A DNA stretch of 64,000 nucleotides from Fulvimarina sp040239565. Its GTDB lineage: Bacteria > Pseudomonadota > Alphaproteobacteria > Rhizobiales > Rhizobiaceae. The DNA is taken from the NCBI RefSeq assembly GCF_040239565.1, contig NZ_JBEHWS010000006.1, positions 124,001-188,000 of the forward strand. The letters run 5' to 3'. The stretch's first letter is position 1. The number at the start of each line of letters is the position of its first letter. Below, piece after piece: positions 44,481 to 53,787 of the stretch. Under the pieces are notes generated by a model that made no database searches, was not told the DNA's origin, and saw only the letters and a program-made list of their open reading frames with translations. Position numbers and translations under genes: made by a program.

Positions 44481-44967
44481 GTCTCCGCGCTTTCGAGGGG
44501 CCATCCGAAAAGGAGGCCGAATTCGAGGCTATTCACATCGGAGGCGGTAAAAGAATGGTTAATGACGCTAAGAAAATTAGTTGTGATGCCTTGGTTTACA
44601 TACCTATCAGATGATACGATCCCTACTTAAAATCAATTTATTAGACCTTCTAGAAGTATAATTTACATTCCCTTACGGAATAAAATGGGGGCCAGCTGGC
44701 GGCACTACGCCGCGCCTACATGAAGGCACCCTGCCGGCTTATCTTTGCTTATCCGGAGCATTTTCTACCTACGGGAAGAAGCAAAGACCTCTTAGCCGGC
44801 CTGATGCGCCGTGCAGGTGTACATCGCGCTGAAGATGTCTTCGTGCTTTACGAAATAAAGATCATCTTAGATCGAAAGTCCGCGAATACCACGCGGACTT
44901 TCGAACATCGCGCTACCCGACGTCCGACCGACCCGGCAATGCAGATAAGTGCCGGTCAGAGGCGTTA
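44481..44967. other. AT-rich intergenic region with an inverted repeat
   Basis: About 490 bp between the chemoreceptor and leuD. The part 44560-44690 is strikingly AT-rich and probably holds the chemoreceptor promoter. An inverted repeat of 12 bp (cgaaagtccgcg / cgcggactttcg, loop aatacca) lies at 44873-44903, 65 bp past the leuD stop. It may be the leu terminator, though no T-run follows. A plus-strand open frame at 44720-44989 is judged non-coding. Confidence 0.5.
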
Positions 44968-45588
44968 TCAGCCGTTCGGTTCACGCTGATAAAGCCACGG
45001 CGTAACTTTGCGCTGCTTTTCCTCGAAAGCCGAGATCGCATCGGCCTGATCGAGCGTCTGGCCGATCTCGTCGAGACCGCGCAAAAGGGCGTCACGGCGA
45101 TAGTCCTCGACTTCGAAGGCAAAAACAGTGCCGTCCGCGAGACGGACTTCCTCAGCTTCGAGATCCACGGTGATCTCCTCGCAGCGCTTGGCAGCGTCCA
45201 TCACCACATCCACCTCGTCCGGCGACAGTGTAACCGGCAGAATGCCGTTCTTGAAGCAGTTGTTGTAGTGGATGTCGGCATAGGAGATCGCGATCACCGC
45301 GCGGATGCCGAAATCGTACATCGCCCACGGGCTGTGTTCGCGCGAGGAACCGCAGCCCCAGTTCTCGAGGCTGACGATGATCTTGGAATTCCGCCAAGGC
45401 TCCTGATTGAGCACGAAATCAGGGTTTTCCGATCCGTCCGGTTTGAAGCGATGCTCCTGAAACAGCGACCAGGCGAGGCCCTTCTTGGTGACGGCCTTCA
45501 GCACCGGCTTCGGCGTGATCATGTCGGTATCGACATTGTTGAGCGGGATCGGCGCGGCGATTCCGTTGACGGATACGAACCTTTCCAT
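44968..45588 (-). CDS. leuD: 3-isopropylmalate dehydratase small subunit
   Basis: Aconitase-superfamily swivel subunit of the leucine pathway, 206 aa. It shows NNVDTDMITPKPVLKAVTKKGL near the N-terminus, the conserved NWGCGSSREHSPWAMYDFG region (about 75-93) and GILPVTLSPDEV. The start was chosen at ATG 45588 (MERFVSVNG). It lies 1 nt after the leuC stop; the two subunits assemble into LeuCD. Confidence 0.96.
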   Translation of the reverse strand: MERFVSVNGIAAPIPLNNVDTDMITPKPVLKAVTKKGLAWSLFQEHRFKPDGSENPDFVLNQEPWRNSKIIVSLENWGCGSSREHSPWAMYDFGIRAVIAISYADIHYNNCFKNGILPVTLSPDEVDVVMDAAKRCEEITVDLEAEEVRLADGTVFAFEVEDYRRDALLRGLDEIGQTLDQADAISAFEEKQRKVTPWLYQREPNG

Positions 45589-45589
45589 C

Positions 45590-47005
45590 TTATCGGCCTC
45601 CGTTCCAGCTGCGCACGTCGACAAACCGGCCCGCGATCGCAGCGGCCGCCGTCATCGACGGGCTGGCAAGATGGGTGCGTCCGCCCGGCCCCTGCCGGCC
45701 AATGAAGTTGCGGTTCGAAGTGGACGCGCAGCGCTCGCCGGGCGAGAGCTTGTCGGCGTTCATGCCGAGGCACATGGAGCAGCCCGGCTCGCGCCATTCG
45801 AAGCCGGCTTCGGTGAATATCTTGTCGAGCCCTTCCTGTTCGGCCTGCGCCTTCACGAGCCCGGAGCCCGGAACCACCATGGCCGAGGTGATGTTCTCGG
45901 CGATCTTGTGTCCGGAAACCACGGCGGCGGCGGCGCGCAGATCCTCGATCCGGCTGTTTGTACAGGAGCCTATGAAGATGCGGTCGAGCGGTACATCGCC
46001 AATCGCCTGACCTGGTTTGAGGCCCATATAGTCGAGCGCGGCCTGGATCGCCTGCCGCTTTTTCTCATTCGCGGCCTCGTCCGGGCTCGGCACAATGCCG
46101 GAGACAGGGATGACGTCCTCTGGGCTCGTGCCCCAGGTGACCATGGGCTGGATGTCCGCTCCGTCGAATTCGATCTCGCGGTCATAGGTCGAGCCTTCGT
46201 CACTCGGCAGCGTCGACCAGTAGTCGATCGCCTGTTGCCAGTGAGGCCTCTTCGGCGCGCCCGGCTTGCCCTCGATATAGGCGAATGTCTTCTCGTCCGG
46301 CGCGAAGAGCCCAGCCCGCGCCCCGGCCTCGATCGACATGTTTGAGATCGTCATGCGGCCCTCCATAGAGAGAGCGCGCATCGCCTCGCCGGCATATTCG
46401 ACGACGTGGCCGGTGCCGCCGGCCGTTCCGATCTTTCCGATCGTCGTCAGCATCAGATCCTTGGCCGTCACCCCGAAGGCCAGCTTGCCGGAAACGGAAA
46501 TCCGCATGTTCTTGGAGCGCTTGGTGAGCAGCGTCTGGGTCGCCAGCACGTGCTCGACCTCGGACGTGCCAATACCGAAGGCGAGCGCTCCAAAAGCGCC
46601 GTGGGTCGCCGTATGGCTGTCGCCACAGACGATCGTCATGCCGGGCTGGGTTAGACCCTGCTCGGGTCCGATCACGTGGACGATGCCCTGCCGTCGGTCT
46701 GTCTGGTTGAAATAGGTGACGCCGAAGGCCTCGGTGTTTTTCGCCATCAGTCGCAGCTGCTCGCGGGAATCGGGCTCGGCGAGATCGTCGCGGCGGCCGG
46801 CGAAGGTCGGGACGTTGTGGTCCGCGACGCCAAGCGTCGCTTCGGTGCGGCGGACCGGGCGACCGGCATCGCGCAGGCCCTCGAATGCCTGCGGACTGGT
46901 GACCTCGATGACGAAATGCTGGTCGATATAAAGGATCGTCAGCCCGTTCGCCTGAGCGGCGACCACGTGACTGTCCCAGATCTTGTCGTAGAGGGTTTTT
47001 GCCAT
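45590..47005 (-). CDS. leuC: 3-isopropylmalate dehydratase large subunit
   Basis: A 471-aa [4Fe-4S] aconitase-family subunit isomerising 2- to 3-isopropylmalate. The cluster ligands are in FIGSCTNSRIEDLRAA (about 345) and EPGCSMCLGMN (about 405-413). The substrate region includes CGDSHTATHGAFGALAFGIG. Complete length. The ATG at 47005 follows a 216-bp intergenic region with a long imperfect inverted repeat. Confidence 0.97.
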   Translation of the reverse strand: MAKTLYDKIWDSHVVAAQANGLTILYIDQHFVIEVTSPQAFEGLRDAGRPVRRTEATLGVADHNVPTFAGRRDDLAEPDSREQLRLMAKNTEAFGVTYFNQTDRRQGIVHVIGPEQGLTQPGMTIVCGDSHTATHGAFGALAFGIGTSEVEHVLATQTLLTKRSKNMRISVSGKLAFGVTAKDLMLTTIGKIGTAGGTGHVVEYAGEAMRALSMEGRMTISNMSIEAGARAGLFAPDEKTFAYIEGKPGAPKRPHWQQAIDYWSTLPSDEGSTYDREIEFDGADIQPMVTWGTSPEDVIPVSGIVPSPDEAANEKKRQAIQAALDYMGLKPGQAIGDVPLDRIFIGSCTNSRIEDLRAAAAVVSGHKIAENITSAMVVPGSGLVKAQAEQEGLDKIFTEAGFEWREPGCSMCLGMNADKLSPGERCASTSNRNFIGRQGPGGRTHLASPSMTAAAAIAGRFVDVRSWNGGR

Positions 47006-47077
47006 TTGCCGTTTCCATCCCGCATGTCTGCGCTGCCCGTGCGCGATTGCGGTTCTATCCCAAATTCGTACGATCAG

Positions 47078-47199
47078 TCATCCACGGGCTCTGTCCCGAG
47101 GATCCAGTCCAGAATCCGTTAGATAGGGATAATCGATCGCCGATTTCAGGCGAGATGTCTCCGGCAACTCTGGACCATCGGGACGGAGCCCGAGGATGA
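47078..47199. repeat. long imperfect inverted repeat upstream of leuC (possible MITE or structured leader)
   Basis: Arms at 47078-47099 (tcatccacgggctctgtccc...) and 47178-47199 match as reverse complements at 20 of 22 positions, separated by 78 bp. A small inner hairpin (tcgcc gatttca ggcga) sits between them. No open frame of note inside. It lies between the YrdC-like gene stop (47222) and the leuC start. Confidence 0.65.
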
Positions 47200-47221
47200 C
47201 GGAAGGCGAAACCGCGAAGCC

Positions 47222-48013
47222 TCAGTAATACTGGCCGTGGCGGTAGTCCCAGCTGAGAAAGTGGTCCGAAAGCAGCGACATGATCTTGTCGTTGTCGAGG
47301 CCTTTTCGGATGACGATCGGCGCCGGAGAGACCATGCGCTCGCCCTTTTGCTCGGGAACGAGCGTCCCCTTCTCGTCGACCATCGAGACCATCACGCCCT
47401 GCTCGTAGCGCGAGCCCTCGTCCTTGTCCGGCTGGATCGAAGCGACGTAGTCGTTCGCCGAGATGATGAGATCGGCTTCCGCCTCGATGCGATCGCCTAT
47501 GCCTTCGACGAGGCCGCGATTGCCCTTGCCGGACGGGTTGGCCGAGGAGGCGAAGGCGAGCTTGCCATGATCGCGCCAGAGCGCTTCGGCGAGCTGTTCC
47601 GAGGGCGTGCCGAAGCGGATGACGAAACAGCTGGTCTCACGACCGTCCATCACGAAGTCTCGGCTACCGTCGTCCGGAATCTTCGAGATCGCGTCCTTCT
47701 TCCACGGCAGGATGCAGCCGAGCAGGATATTGCGGTCCCAGTGGGCCTGATAGAAGGCCTCGATCTCCGGGTTCATCTCGGCGAGGCTCTTCAGCTCCTC
47801 CATGGAACCGCAGAGGACGACGCCCGGTTTGTTGCGCTTTCGCACCTTGGCGTCGAACTTGCGCTCGAGGCCGGCCTTGTCGGACACCATGATGATGTAG
47901 CCGACCTTGGTCGGCGAAACGATCATGCCACCGCCGCGGGTGAGGATGTCCAGCCCGTCTTTCTGCAGGTCTCCGGTCCAGGCGACGGTCTTTTCGTTGG
48001 CGGCCATGTCCAC
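47222..48013 (-). CDS. Sua5/YciO/YrdC-domain protein
   Basis: A 263-aa protein with the YrdC fold, related to L-threonylcarbamoyladenylate synthase. Visible features are SPTKVGYIIMVSDKAG, KVRKRNKPGVVLCGSMEEL (KxRxxxKP-type nucleotide site near 57), and FASSANPSGKGNRG (the S-x-N-P-S-G motif near 160). The usual N-terminal ADTVYGL-type stretch is replaced by the SPTKVGYI version, and the C-terminal part is long. A role in tRNA t6A formation is not safe; it may be a paralogue acting on another substrate. Start at 48013 or 48007. Confidence 0.8.
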   Translation of the reverse strand: MDMAANEKTVAWTGDLQKDGLDILTRGGGMIVSPTKVGYIIMVSDKAGLERKFDAKVRKRNKPGVVLCGSMEELKSLAEMNPEIEAFYQAHWDRNILLGCILPWKKDAISKIPDDGSRDFVMDGRETSCFVIRFGTPSEQLAEALWRDHGKLAFASSANPSGKGNRGLVEGIGDRIEAEADLIISANDYVASIQPDKDEGSRYEQGVMVSMVDEKGTLVPEQKGERMVSPAPIVIRKGLDNDKIMSLLSDHFLSWDYRHGQYY

Positions 48014-48177
48014 TCCATCAAAGGTCTCGTTGCGCGGGAAAACTCATACGCAGCGCCGGGCGGCGATGCGGCGGCTTCCCCTGCGAAAAATCGACAATGG
48101 AGGCCGCAATAGGCGGAGTGGCGCCTTTTTGAAAGAGAAAAAACGCCGAAACAAGATGTGGAGTCCTTCTGAGGTCG

Positions 48178-49623
48178 TCAGCTTTCGACGCGCGCGTAGA
48201 TATCCTCATGCCGGACGATATCGTCCTCGCCCAGATAGGAGCCGGTCTGCACCTCGATCAGCTCCAGATCGATCTTGCCCGGATTCTCAAGCCGGTGGAC
48301 GCTGCCAAGCGGAATATAGGTGCTCTCGTTCTCCGAAAGCTTGAACTGCTTCTCGTCGATCGTCACCAGCGCAAGGCCGCGCACCACGATCCAGTGCTCG
48401 GCGCGGTGGTGGTGATGCTGCAGTGACAGCCGGCCGCCCGGCTTCACGACGATCCGCTTCACCTGATGGCGATCGCCCTTGTCGAGAGAGCGATAATTGC
48501 CCCAGGGCCGGAAGCTCTGAAGATGCTCTTCCGTAAGCACCGGGCTCGCTCCCCTCACCTTCTCGACGAGGCTTTTCATCAGGTCGCCCTTCGAGCGATC
48601 GGCGACGAAGACAGCGTCCTCTGTCACCGCGACAACCAGATTTTCGACACCTGAAAGCGCCACGAAGGCGCCGCTCGACCAGACGACATTGTCTTTGGCA
48701 CCCACCGAGACGCAGGTTCCGTGGACGGAATTGCCGTCGCCGTCCCGATCCAGGATTGGCGCGAGGGCATCCCAGTCGCCGATATCCGACCAGTCGAAGC
48801 CGGCGGTCGCGACCGCGATCGCCTTTGAGCGCTCCATGACGGCGTAGTCGATCGAGCGCTTGGCGGCCTGACGGAAGGCTTCGGGATCGAGGCGTACGAA
48901 ATCGAGGTCCCGGACGGCCGCCTCAACCGAGCGGTGGACGGCCGAAACCGTTTCAGCATCGCTTGCCTCGTATTCAGAAATCAAGAGATCGGCCCGGCAG
49001 AGGAAATTGCCGGAATTCCAGAGATAGCCTTTTTCGAGATAGGTTTGGGCGGTCGCGAAATCCGGCTTTTCTACGAACCGCTTCGCCTTGCGCACCTCGA
49101 CGTCGCCTGCCTCTGGCATTGCTTCGCCGGGCTCGATATAACCATAGCCGGTAGCCGGCTTTTCCGGCGCGATGCCGAAGGTCACAATATGGCTGTGACG
49201 TGCGACATCCGCCGCGCCCGCGACGGTATGCCGAAACCCTTCAACGTCATCGATCCTGTGATCGGCGGCAAGGGCCAGGATCAGTGCTTCCGGTGAAACC
49301 TCGTTCGCCACGAAGAGCGCGGCCGCCGCGAGCCCCGGCCCCGAATCGCGCGCCTCCGGTTCGAGCACGATCGTCACATCGATCCCGATATCCTCGGCCT
49401 GTTCGGCGGCGAGGAACCGATGATCGGTATTGGCGATCACCAACGGCTTGCCGAAGCCCTCGGCATTGACGCGAATCAGAGTCGCCTGAAAGGGAGAAAG
49501 TTCGCCGAAAAGCGGCAGAAACTGCTTCGGCCGTGTGCGCCTGGAGGCGGGCCAGAGCCGCGTTCCCGACCCGCCGCACAGAATGACGGGCACGATGGTT
49601 GCGTTCGGATCGCCTGCGGCCAT
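48178..49623 (-). CDS. mannose-1-phosphate guanylyltransferase / mannose-6-phosphate isomerase
   Basis: Bifunctional ManC/CpsB-type enzyme of 481 aa supplying GDP-mannose for surface polysaccharides. The N-terminal nucleotidyltransferase has PVILCGGSGTRLWPASRRTRPKQFLPL and ALAADHRI; the pair FVEKPDF and GYLWNSGNF is typical. The C-terminal type II isomerase cupin (about 350-475) has RPWGNYRSLD, VKPGGRLSLQHHHHRAEHWIVV and IPLGSVHRLENPG (landmarks). Complete. Confidence 0.95.
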   Translation of the reverse strand: MAAGDPNATIVPVILCGGSGTRLWPASRRTRPKQFLPLFGELSPFQATLIRVNAEGFGKPLVIANTDHRFLAAEQAEDIGIDVTIVLEPEARDSGPGLAAAALFVANEVSPEALILALAADHRIDDVEGFRHTVAGAADVARHSHIVTFGIAPEKPATGYGYIEPGEAMPEAGDVEVRKAKRFVEKPDFATAQTYLEKGYLWNSGNFLCRADLLISEYEASDAETVSAVHRSVEAAVRDLDFVRLDPEAFRQAAKRSIDYAVMERSKAIAVATAGFDWSDIGDWDALAPILDRDGDGNSVHGTCVSVGAKDNVVWSSGAFVALSGVENLVVAVTEDAVFVADRSKGDLMKSLVEKVRGASPVLTEEHLQSFRPWGNYRSLDKGDRHQVKRIVVKPGGRLSLQHHHHRAEHWIVVRGLALVTIDEKQFKLSENESTYIPLGSVHRLENPGKIDLELIEVQTGSYLGEDDIVRHEDIYARVES

Positions 49624-49745
49624 GAGTGCCTCCTATCCGGACGCGGTGCGAGCATCCGCTCACAGAGGAGAAGTCCGCGCGTCCGGTCGACTATTATTTT
49701 CAAGCCCCATTACCACAGGAAAGGGTTTGGAACAGGTTACGGCGG

Positions 49746-50519
49746 TCACCCGCGCAAGCGCTCGCGATCCGCTGACGCTGCGATCGGCTCGTCAAAGCTT
49801 CGCCGCGGATCTGGAAGCGCGCCCTCTTTCATCGAAACACGCTGGTGAAGATGCACCATGAAAGAGGCGGCAAACAGCGGTGTCAGGATGTTGAGGATCG
49901 GCACGCTGAGGAAGGCGGCGATGACAAGACCGGCGAAGAACACGGTCGAACTGTTCCGCTGACGCAATTCGCGCGCATCCTCGCCGATCCGGTAACGCAT
50001 CGCGGCAAATTCGAAATATTCCCGGCCTAGCAGATAGCCGTTGACCAGGAAGAACGCGACGAGATTGATTCCCGGCACGAGAAGCAGCGCCAAGGCGACA
50101 AGGTTCCCGAGGATGACGACGCCAAAGAACTTCACCGACAGGATCATGCCCGGGACAAGCGGCATCGCCCGCCCGTTCGGAGCACCCGGATAGGACTGTG
50201 TCTCTACCACCTCAGCGACATCGTCGAGGAAAAGACCGGCGATGATCGCGCTGATCGGCCCGATGAGGAAGGCGAGAAGAACCGCCAGCATAAGCCCGAG
50301 AAGCCACGAGGCGACCGTCCCGGCCTGATCGACCCAGTTCGGCAAATCGGGAAAGAGATCGACGAGAAGCGGCAGCGCGAAGCTCTCGAAGACGAGGCTG
50401 ATCGCAAACCACAGCGCCACCAGGACCACGGCCGCGAGCCCCAGCATCTTCCAGAGCGCCGCGCGAAAGGGCTCTGAAAAGATGTCCGAAAAGGCGAGCC
50501 GAGCGCTCGTGAAGATCAT
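49746..50519 (-). CDS. EI24/CysZ-family integral membrane protein
   Basis: A 257-aa protein with four or more hydrophobic helices (LGLAAVVLVALWFAISLVF, WLLGLMLAVLLAFLIGPISAIIAGLFLDDVAEVVE, VVILGNLVALALLLVPGINLVAFFLVNGYLLGREYFE, FAGLVIAAFLSVPILNILTPLFAASFMVHLH; given as separate landmarks). The PGINLVAFFLVNGYLLGREYFE segment and LNILTPLFAASFMVH match EI24/CysZ proteins, some of which carry sulfate. The start was chosen at ATG 50519. A transport role here is not demonstrated. Confidence 0.85.
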   Translation of the reverse strand: MIFTSARLAFSDIFSEPFRAALWKMLGLAAVVLVALWFAISLVFESFALPLLVDLFPDLPNWVDQAGTVASWLLGLMLAVLLAFLIGPISAIIAGLFLDDVAEVVETQSYPGAPNGRAMPLVPGMILSVKFFGVVILGNLVALALLLVPGINLVAFFLVNGYLLGREYFEFAAMRYRIGEDARELRQRNSSTVFFAGLVIAAFLSVPILNILTPLFAASFMVHLHQRVSMKEGALPDPRRSFDEPIAASADRERLRG

Positions 50520-50997
50520 TGTGGACCCTCCCACTGAATTTGAAGGATGATTACGCCGAGAGATACGGAATGAAACCCTTGTATTCGCCGCCAAAAGCGG
50601 CGCTCGTTCGGCGTATTGTTTCAGACATCAGCATAACGTCTTTTAGAAACGTAGAACGCTGGACATATCTGGAAACTCACAGCTCTGGCTTTGACCTGAT
50701 GGAGCGAGGCAGAGACTTTCGGCGGTTTCGAATTTTAGTGTCAGCCGCGCCGTAGGACGCGCAGGCCGAACAAGCTCGCAGAAGCGATCTGCAACAATCC
50801 ATAGCGATGAAAGCGATGGAAGAGCTTTTTAACGGCGTGTCGCTGACGGCACGAGCAGCGATCTCATGTCCGCATGTTCATCCTTCAAACTGATCTCACC
50901 GCTATGACCTGCCGACGGCGCTAAGATGGCTCTCCAAAAAACGGGTGGTTCACCGATCCCCACCGTGACTATCTCCTGGCCAGAGGAGATTCATGCC
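50520..50997. other. intergenic region between the EI24 gene and the AraC-MGMT gene
   Basis: Just under 480 bp between divergent genes. Short frames exist, but none has a ribosome site with biased codon use. It probably holds both promoters. A frame continuous with the downstream gene begins at 50926 but lacks a ribosome site. Confidence 0.5.
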
Positions 50998-51948
50998 ATG
51001 CTGGACACCATGAAACCTACCAAAGATATGCCGGCCAACGTGATGAAGACCGAGAGCGATCTCGGCGGAGGAAGCTTAGCTTCAGATTGCTCTATCGCCG
51101 CCCAAGGAGCGGACTACGACATCGTCAAACGCGCCATCGAACGGGTTTCGCTCGATTTCCGTGAGCAGCCGACGCTCTCCGAGCTCGCACGCCGGCTGGA
51201 TGTCGATGAGACGCGGCTCTCCGCGACTTTCCGGCGTTGGTGCGGTCTCTCGCCGAAGGCCTTTTTGCAAGCGGTCACCCTCGATCATGCACGGCGTTTG
51301 CTGGGCGAGGGTTTACCGCTTCTCGATGCGGCCTATGAGGTCGGCCTGTCCGGTCCCTCCCGTCTTCACGATCTCTTCGTCAAACACGAGGCGCAGTCGC
51401 CCGGTGCCTACAAGACGAAGGGGGAAGGGCTCGAACTCTCGTACGGATACCACGGCACACCGTTCGGGACGTCCATTGTCGTTGCTACGGAACGCGGGCT
51501 TGCGGGCATCGGCTTTGCCGAGAAGAGCGCCGACGGGCGTGAGGAAGCGCTCGCCGATATGCGCAGACGTTGGCCCAAGGCGACGTTCTCCGAAATGCCA
51601 GAGCACACACGTGCCCTCGCGGATCGGGTGTTCAATCCCAATGCCTGGCGCTCGGACAAGCCGCTTCGCATCGTTCTGATCGGCACGGATTTCGAAGTGC
51701 GCGTCTGGGAGGCTTTGACGGAAATTCCATTCGGTCAGGCAACGACATATTCGAGCGTAGCCGAGCGGATCGGCGCGCCGAAAGCGGCGCGGGCAGTCGG
51801 CGCGGCCGTGGGGCGCAATCCGATCTCCTTCGTCGTCCCCTGCCACCGGGTGGTGGGCAAGAGCGGCGCACTCACCGGCTACCACTGGGGGATCACGCGC
51901 AAGCGGGCCATGCTGGGCTGGGAGAGCGGCGTGCTCGCGCGGGAATAG
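50998..51948 (+). CDS. AraC-type HTH / O6-methylguanine-DNA methyltransferase fusion (Ada-like, lacks N-terminal Ada domain)
   Basis: A 316-aa bifunctional protein. An AraC-type double HTH (about 35-130, TLSELARRLDVDETRLSATFRRWCGLSPKAFLQ) precedes an MGMT domain with the methyl-acceptor Cys in FVVPCHRVVGKSGALTGYHWG (landmark). The start at ATG 50998 was chosen because AGAGGAG lies 9 nt upstream; the frame extends to 50926. The four-Cys N-terminal phosphotriester-repair domain of true Ada is absent, so induction by methylated phosphate is not expected in the usual way. Confidence 0.9.
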   Translation: MLDTMKPTKDMPANVMKTESDLGGGSLASDCSIAAQGADYDIVKRAIERVSLDFREQPTLSELARRLDVDETRLSATFRRWCGLSPKAFLQAVTLDHARRLLGEGLPLLDAAYEVGLSGPSRLHDLFVKHEAQSPGAYKTKGEGLELSYGYHGTPFGTSIVVATERGLAGIGFAEKSADGREEALADMRRRWPKATFSEMPEHTRALADRVFNPNAWRSDKPLRIVLIGTDFEVRVWEALTEIPFGQATTYSSVAERIGAPKAARAVGAAVGRNPISFVVPCHRVVGKSGALTGYHWGITRKRAMLGWESGVLARE

Positions 51949-51967
51949 GCGAACAGAACCTGAGCTC

Positions 51968-52429
51968 TCAGCCGCGCCCGCGATAAGTCGGCACGCCCTG
52001 ATCGGGCAAGAAGACGCCTTCCGGCGCCGGCCCGGTCTGCCAGAAGACATCGATCGGGATGCCGCCGCGCGGATACCAGTAGCCGCCGATCCGCAACCAA
52101 CGCGGCTGGGTAGCCTCGACGATGCGTTTAGCCACCATCACCGTGCAGCTTTCGTGAAAGGCGCCATGGTTGCGGAAGCTCGTCAGGAACAGCTTCAGCG
52201 ACTTCGATTCGACGAGGCGCTTCTCGGGCACGTAGTCGATCACGAGATGGGCGAAATCCGGCTGGCCTGTCACCGGACAGAGGGAGGTGAATTCCGGGCA
52301 GGTAAACCGAACGACCGTCGGTGTCGCGTCACCGGTGTCGAAGGGCACGGTCTCAAGGACAGCCTCCTCCGGCGTTTGCGGTGTATCCGTGTGGCGGCCG
52401 AGCTGGGAGAGGTCGCTGGTATCGGTCAT
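51968..52429 (-). CDS. queF: NADPH-dependent 7-cyano-7-deazaguanine reductase QueF
   Basis: Reduces preQ0 to preQ1 in queuosine synthesis. The 153-aa subfamily (short, homodecameric) shows the thioimide-forming Cys in EFTSLCPVTGQPDFAHL (about 51), the Asp seven residues on, and the QueF motif ESKSLKLFLTSFRNHGAFHE (about 74-93). The C-terminal RGGIPIDVFWQTG is typical. Convergent with the AraC-MGMT gene. Confidence 0.96.
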   Translation of the reverse strand: MTDTSDLSQLGRHTDTPQTPEEAVLETVPFDTGDATPTVVRFTCPEFTSLCPVTGQPDFAHLVIDYVPEKRLVESKSLKLFLTSFRNHGAFHESCTVMVAKRIVEATQPRWLRIGGYWYPRGGIPIDVFWQTGPAPEGVFLPDQGVPTYRGRG

Positions 52430-52647
52430 CGCTTTGGATCGAACTTTCGGTTTTCCAGGCGGTAAATCTGATAGCTATTCCTACGTCCTGCCGTGGCTTT
52501 CAAGGAGCGATCTCCGCCTCACAGCCGGCTTCCGCTAGCATTGAGGCCGAGCATCGAGAGGCTGGAAACGGTCGAACGCCTTGCTTTCGCCGTTCGCCGA
52601 CGATTAGTGCACAGACGACCGGCTTTCCGAATCTGGAGAAAAAGACC

Positions 52648-52779
52648 ATGCGCGCAACTATGCTTGGCCTCACCGCAGCCCTGATGCTTTCAGCCTGTTC
52701 GACGCCTTCACCGGAGGTGCGGAGCGCGAACTGGGAGAACAACGCCTATCTCCTCAACGAGCCCGCGACGAACTACTGA
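52648..52779 (+). CDS. tiny lipoprotein
   Basis: A 43-aa product starting MRATMLGLTAALMLSACS. The lipobox LSAC gives a lipidated Cys at residue 17, leaving a 27-residue mature peptide (STPSPEVRSANWENNAYLL region). Ser at +2 points to the outer membrane. It resembles the small entericidin-like lipoproteins common in the order, but is not assigned to a family. A GGAGAA site lies about 8 nt upstream. Confidence 0.65.
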   Translation: MRATMLGLTAALMLSACSTPSPEVRSANWENNAYLLNEPATNY

Positions 52780-52800
52780 TACCACGCATATCTTTCGGCT

Positions 52801-53787
52801 TCAGTGCGCCGGTTCGGCCTTCTTGCCACGGATCGAATGATAGATCGGCGCGATGATCTTGCCGACGATCGGGATCAGGATGAGGCCGGCGACGAGGCCG
52901 ATCAGGCCCGATCCGATGGCAAAGACGAGCCAGTGCAGGAAGCCTTCCAGCGCGCCCGTCCCATGAGCGAGCGATTCGGCAAGTCCCTCTATGAAATGTT
53001 CGGGGCCTGCGAAGCCGAAATCGGCCAGGCTGTGGACGAGAATTCCGCCGCCGACCCACACCATGGCAGCCGTGCCGACGACGCTGAGAAGCGTCATGAA
53101 GTACGGCATGGCGATCACGATACCGCGCCCGATTGACTGCACGATACTGCCGGCCTTCGATTTCGCCATGGCAAGTCCGATATCGTCCATCTTCACGATG
53201 ATCGCGACGGCACCATAGACGGCGACCGTAACGCCGACCGCTACGATGGCAAGCACCGCCACGCGGGTCCAGAAGCCGCCGTCATCGGGAAGTCCGGCCA
53301 GCGTGATCGCCATGATCTCCGCCGACAGGATGAAGTCCGTGGAAATCGCGCTCTTGACCTTCTGGTCCTCCAGCTTCTGGGCGTCTTCTGGCTTTGCGCC
53401 GGTCTTCTTCTCGTGACCGTGCGCCTTGTGGGGCACGACCCATTCGAAAATCTTCTCCGCGCCCTCGTAGCAGAGGTAGAAGCCGCCCAGCATGAGGAGT
53501 GGCGTAATCGCCCAAGGCGCGAACTCGGCAAGAATCAGCGCGACTGGCAGAAGGAAGAGAAGCTTGTTCTTCAAAGAGCCGAGCGTGATGCGCCAGATAA
53601 TAGGCAGCTCCCGCTCCGGTTTGAAACCGGTGACGTAACGCGGCGCGACGGCTGCATCGTCGATGACGACGCCGGCTGCCTTCGATCCGGCCTTGGCGGC
53701 CTGGGCGCCGACATCGTCGAGTGAGGAGGCTGCGACCTTGGCGATGGCCGAAACGTCGTCGAGAAGGGCGATCAGTCCGACACTCAA
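52801..53787 (-). CDS. DUF808 family membrane protein (YedI-like)
   Basis: A 328-aa inner-membrane protein. It opens SVGLIALLDDVSAIAKVAASSLDDVGAQAAKAGSKAAGVVIDDAAV (family signature) and has PRYVTGFKPERELPIIWRITLGSLKNKLLFLLP, FLCYEG-like YLCYEGAEKIFEW, and several hydrophobic helices to the C-terminus. The function is unknown. Convergent to the tiny lipoprotein, 21 bp away. Confidence 0.9.
   Translation of the reverse strand: MSVGLIALLDDVSAIAKVAASSLDDVGAQAAKAGSKAAGVVIDDAAVAPRYVTGFKPERELPIIWRITLGSLKNKLLFLLPVALILAEFAPWAITPLLMLGGFYLCYEGAEKIFEWVVPHKAHGHEKKTGAKPEDAQKLEDQKVKSAISTDFILSAEIMAITLAGLPDDGGFWTRVAVLAIVAVGVTVAVYGAVAIIVKMDDIGLAMAKSKAGSIVQSIGRGIVIAMPYFMTLLSVVGTAAMVWVGGGILVHSLADFGFAGPEHFIEGLAESLAHGTGALEGFLHWLVFAIGSGLIGLVAGLILIPIVGKIIAPIYHSIRGKKAEPAH

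Noticed and set aside
44720..44989. Plus-strand 89-codon frame before leuD
   Set aside because: It spans the inverted repeat, runs into the leuD 3' end and has weak codon bias.
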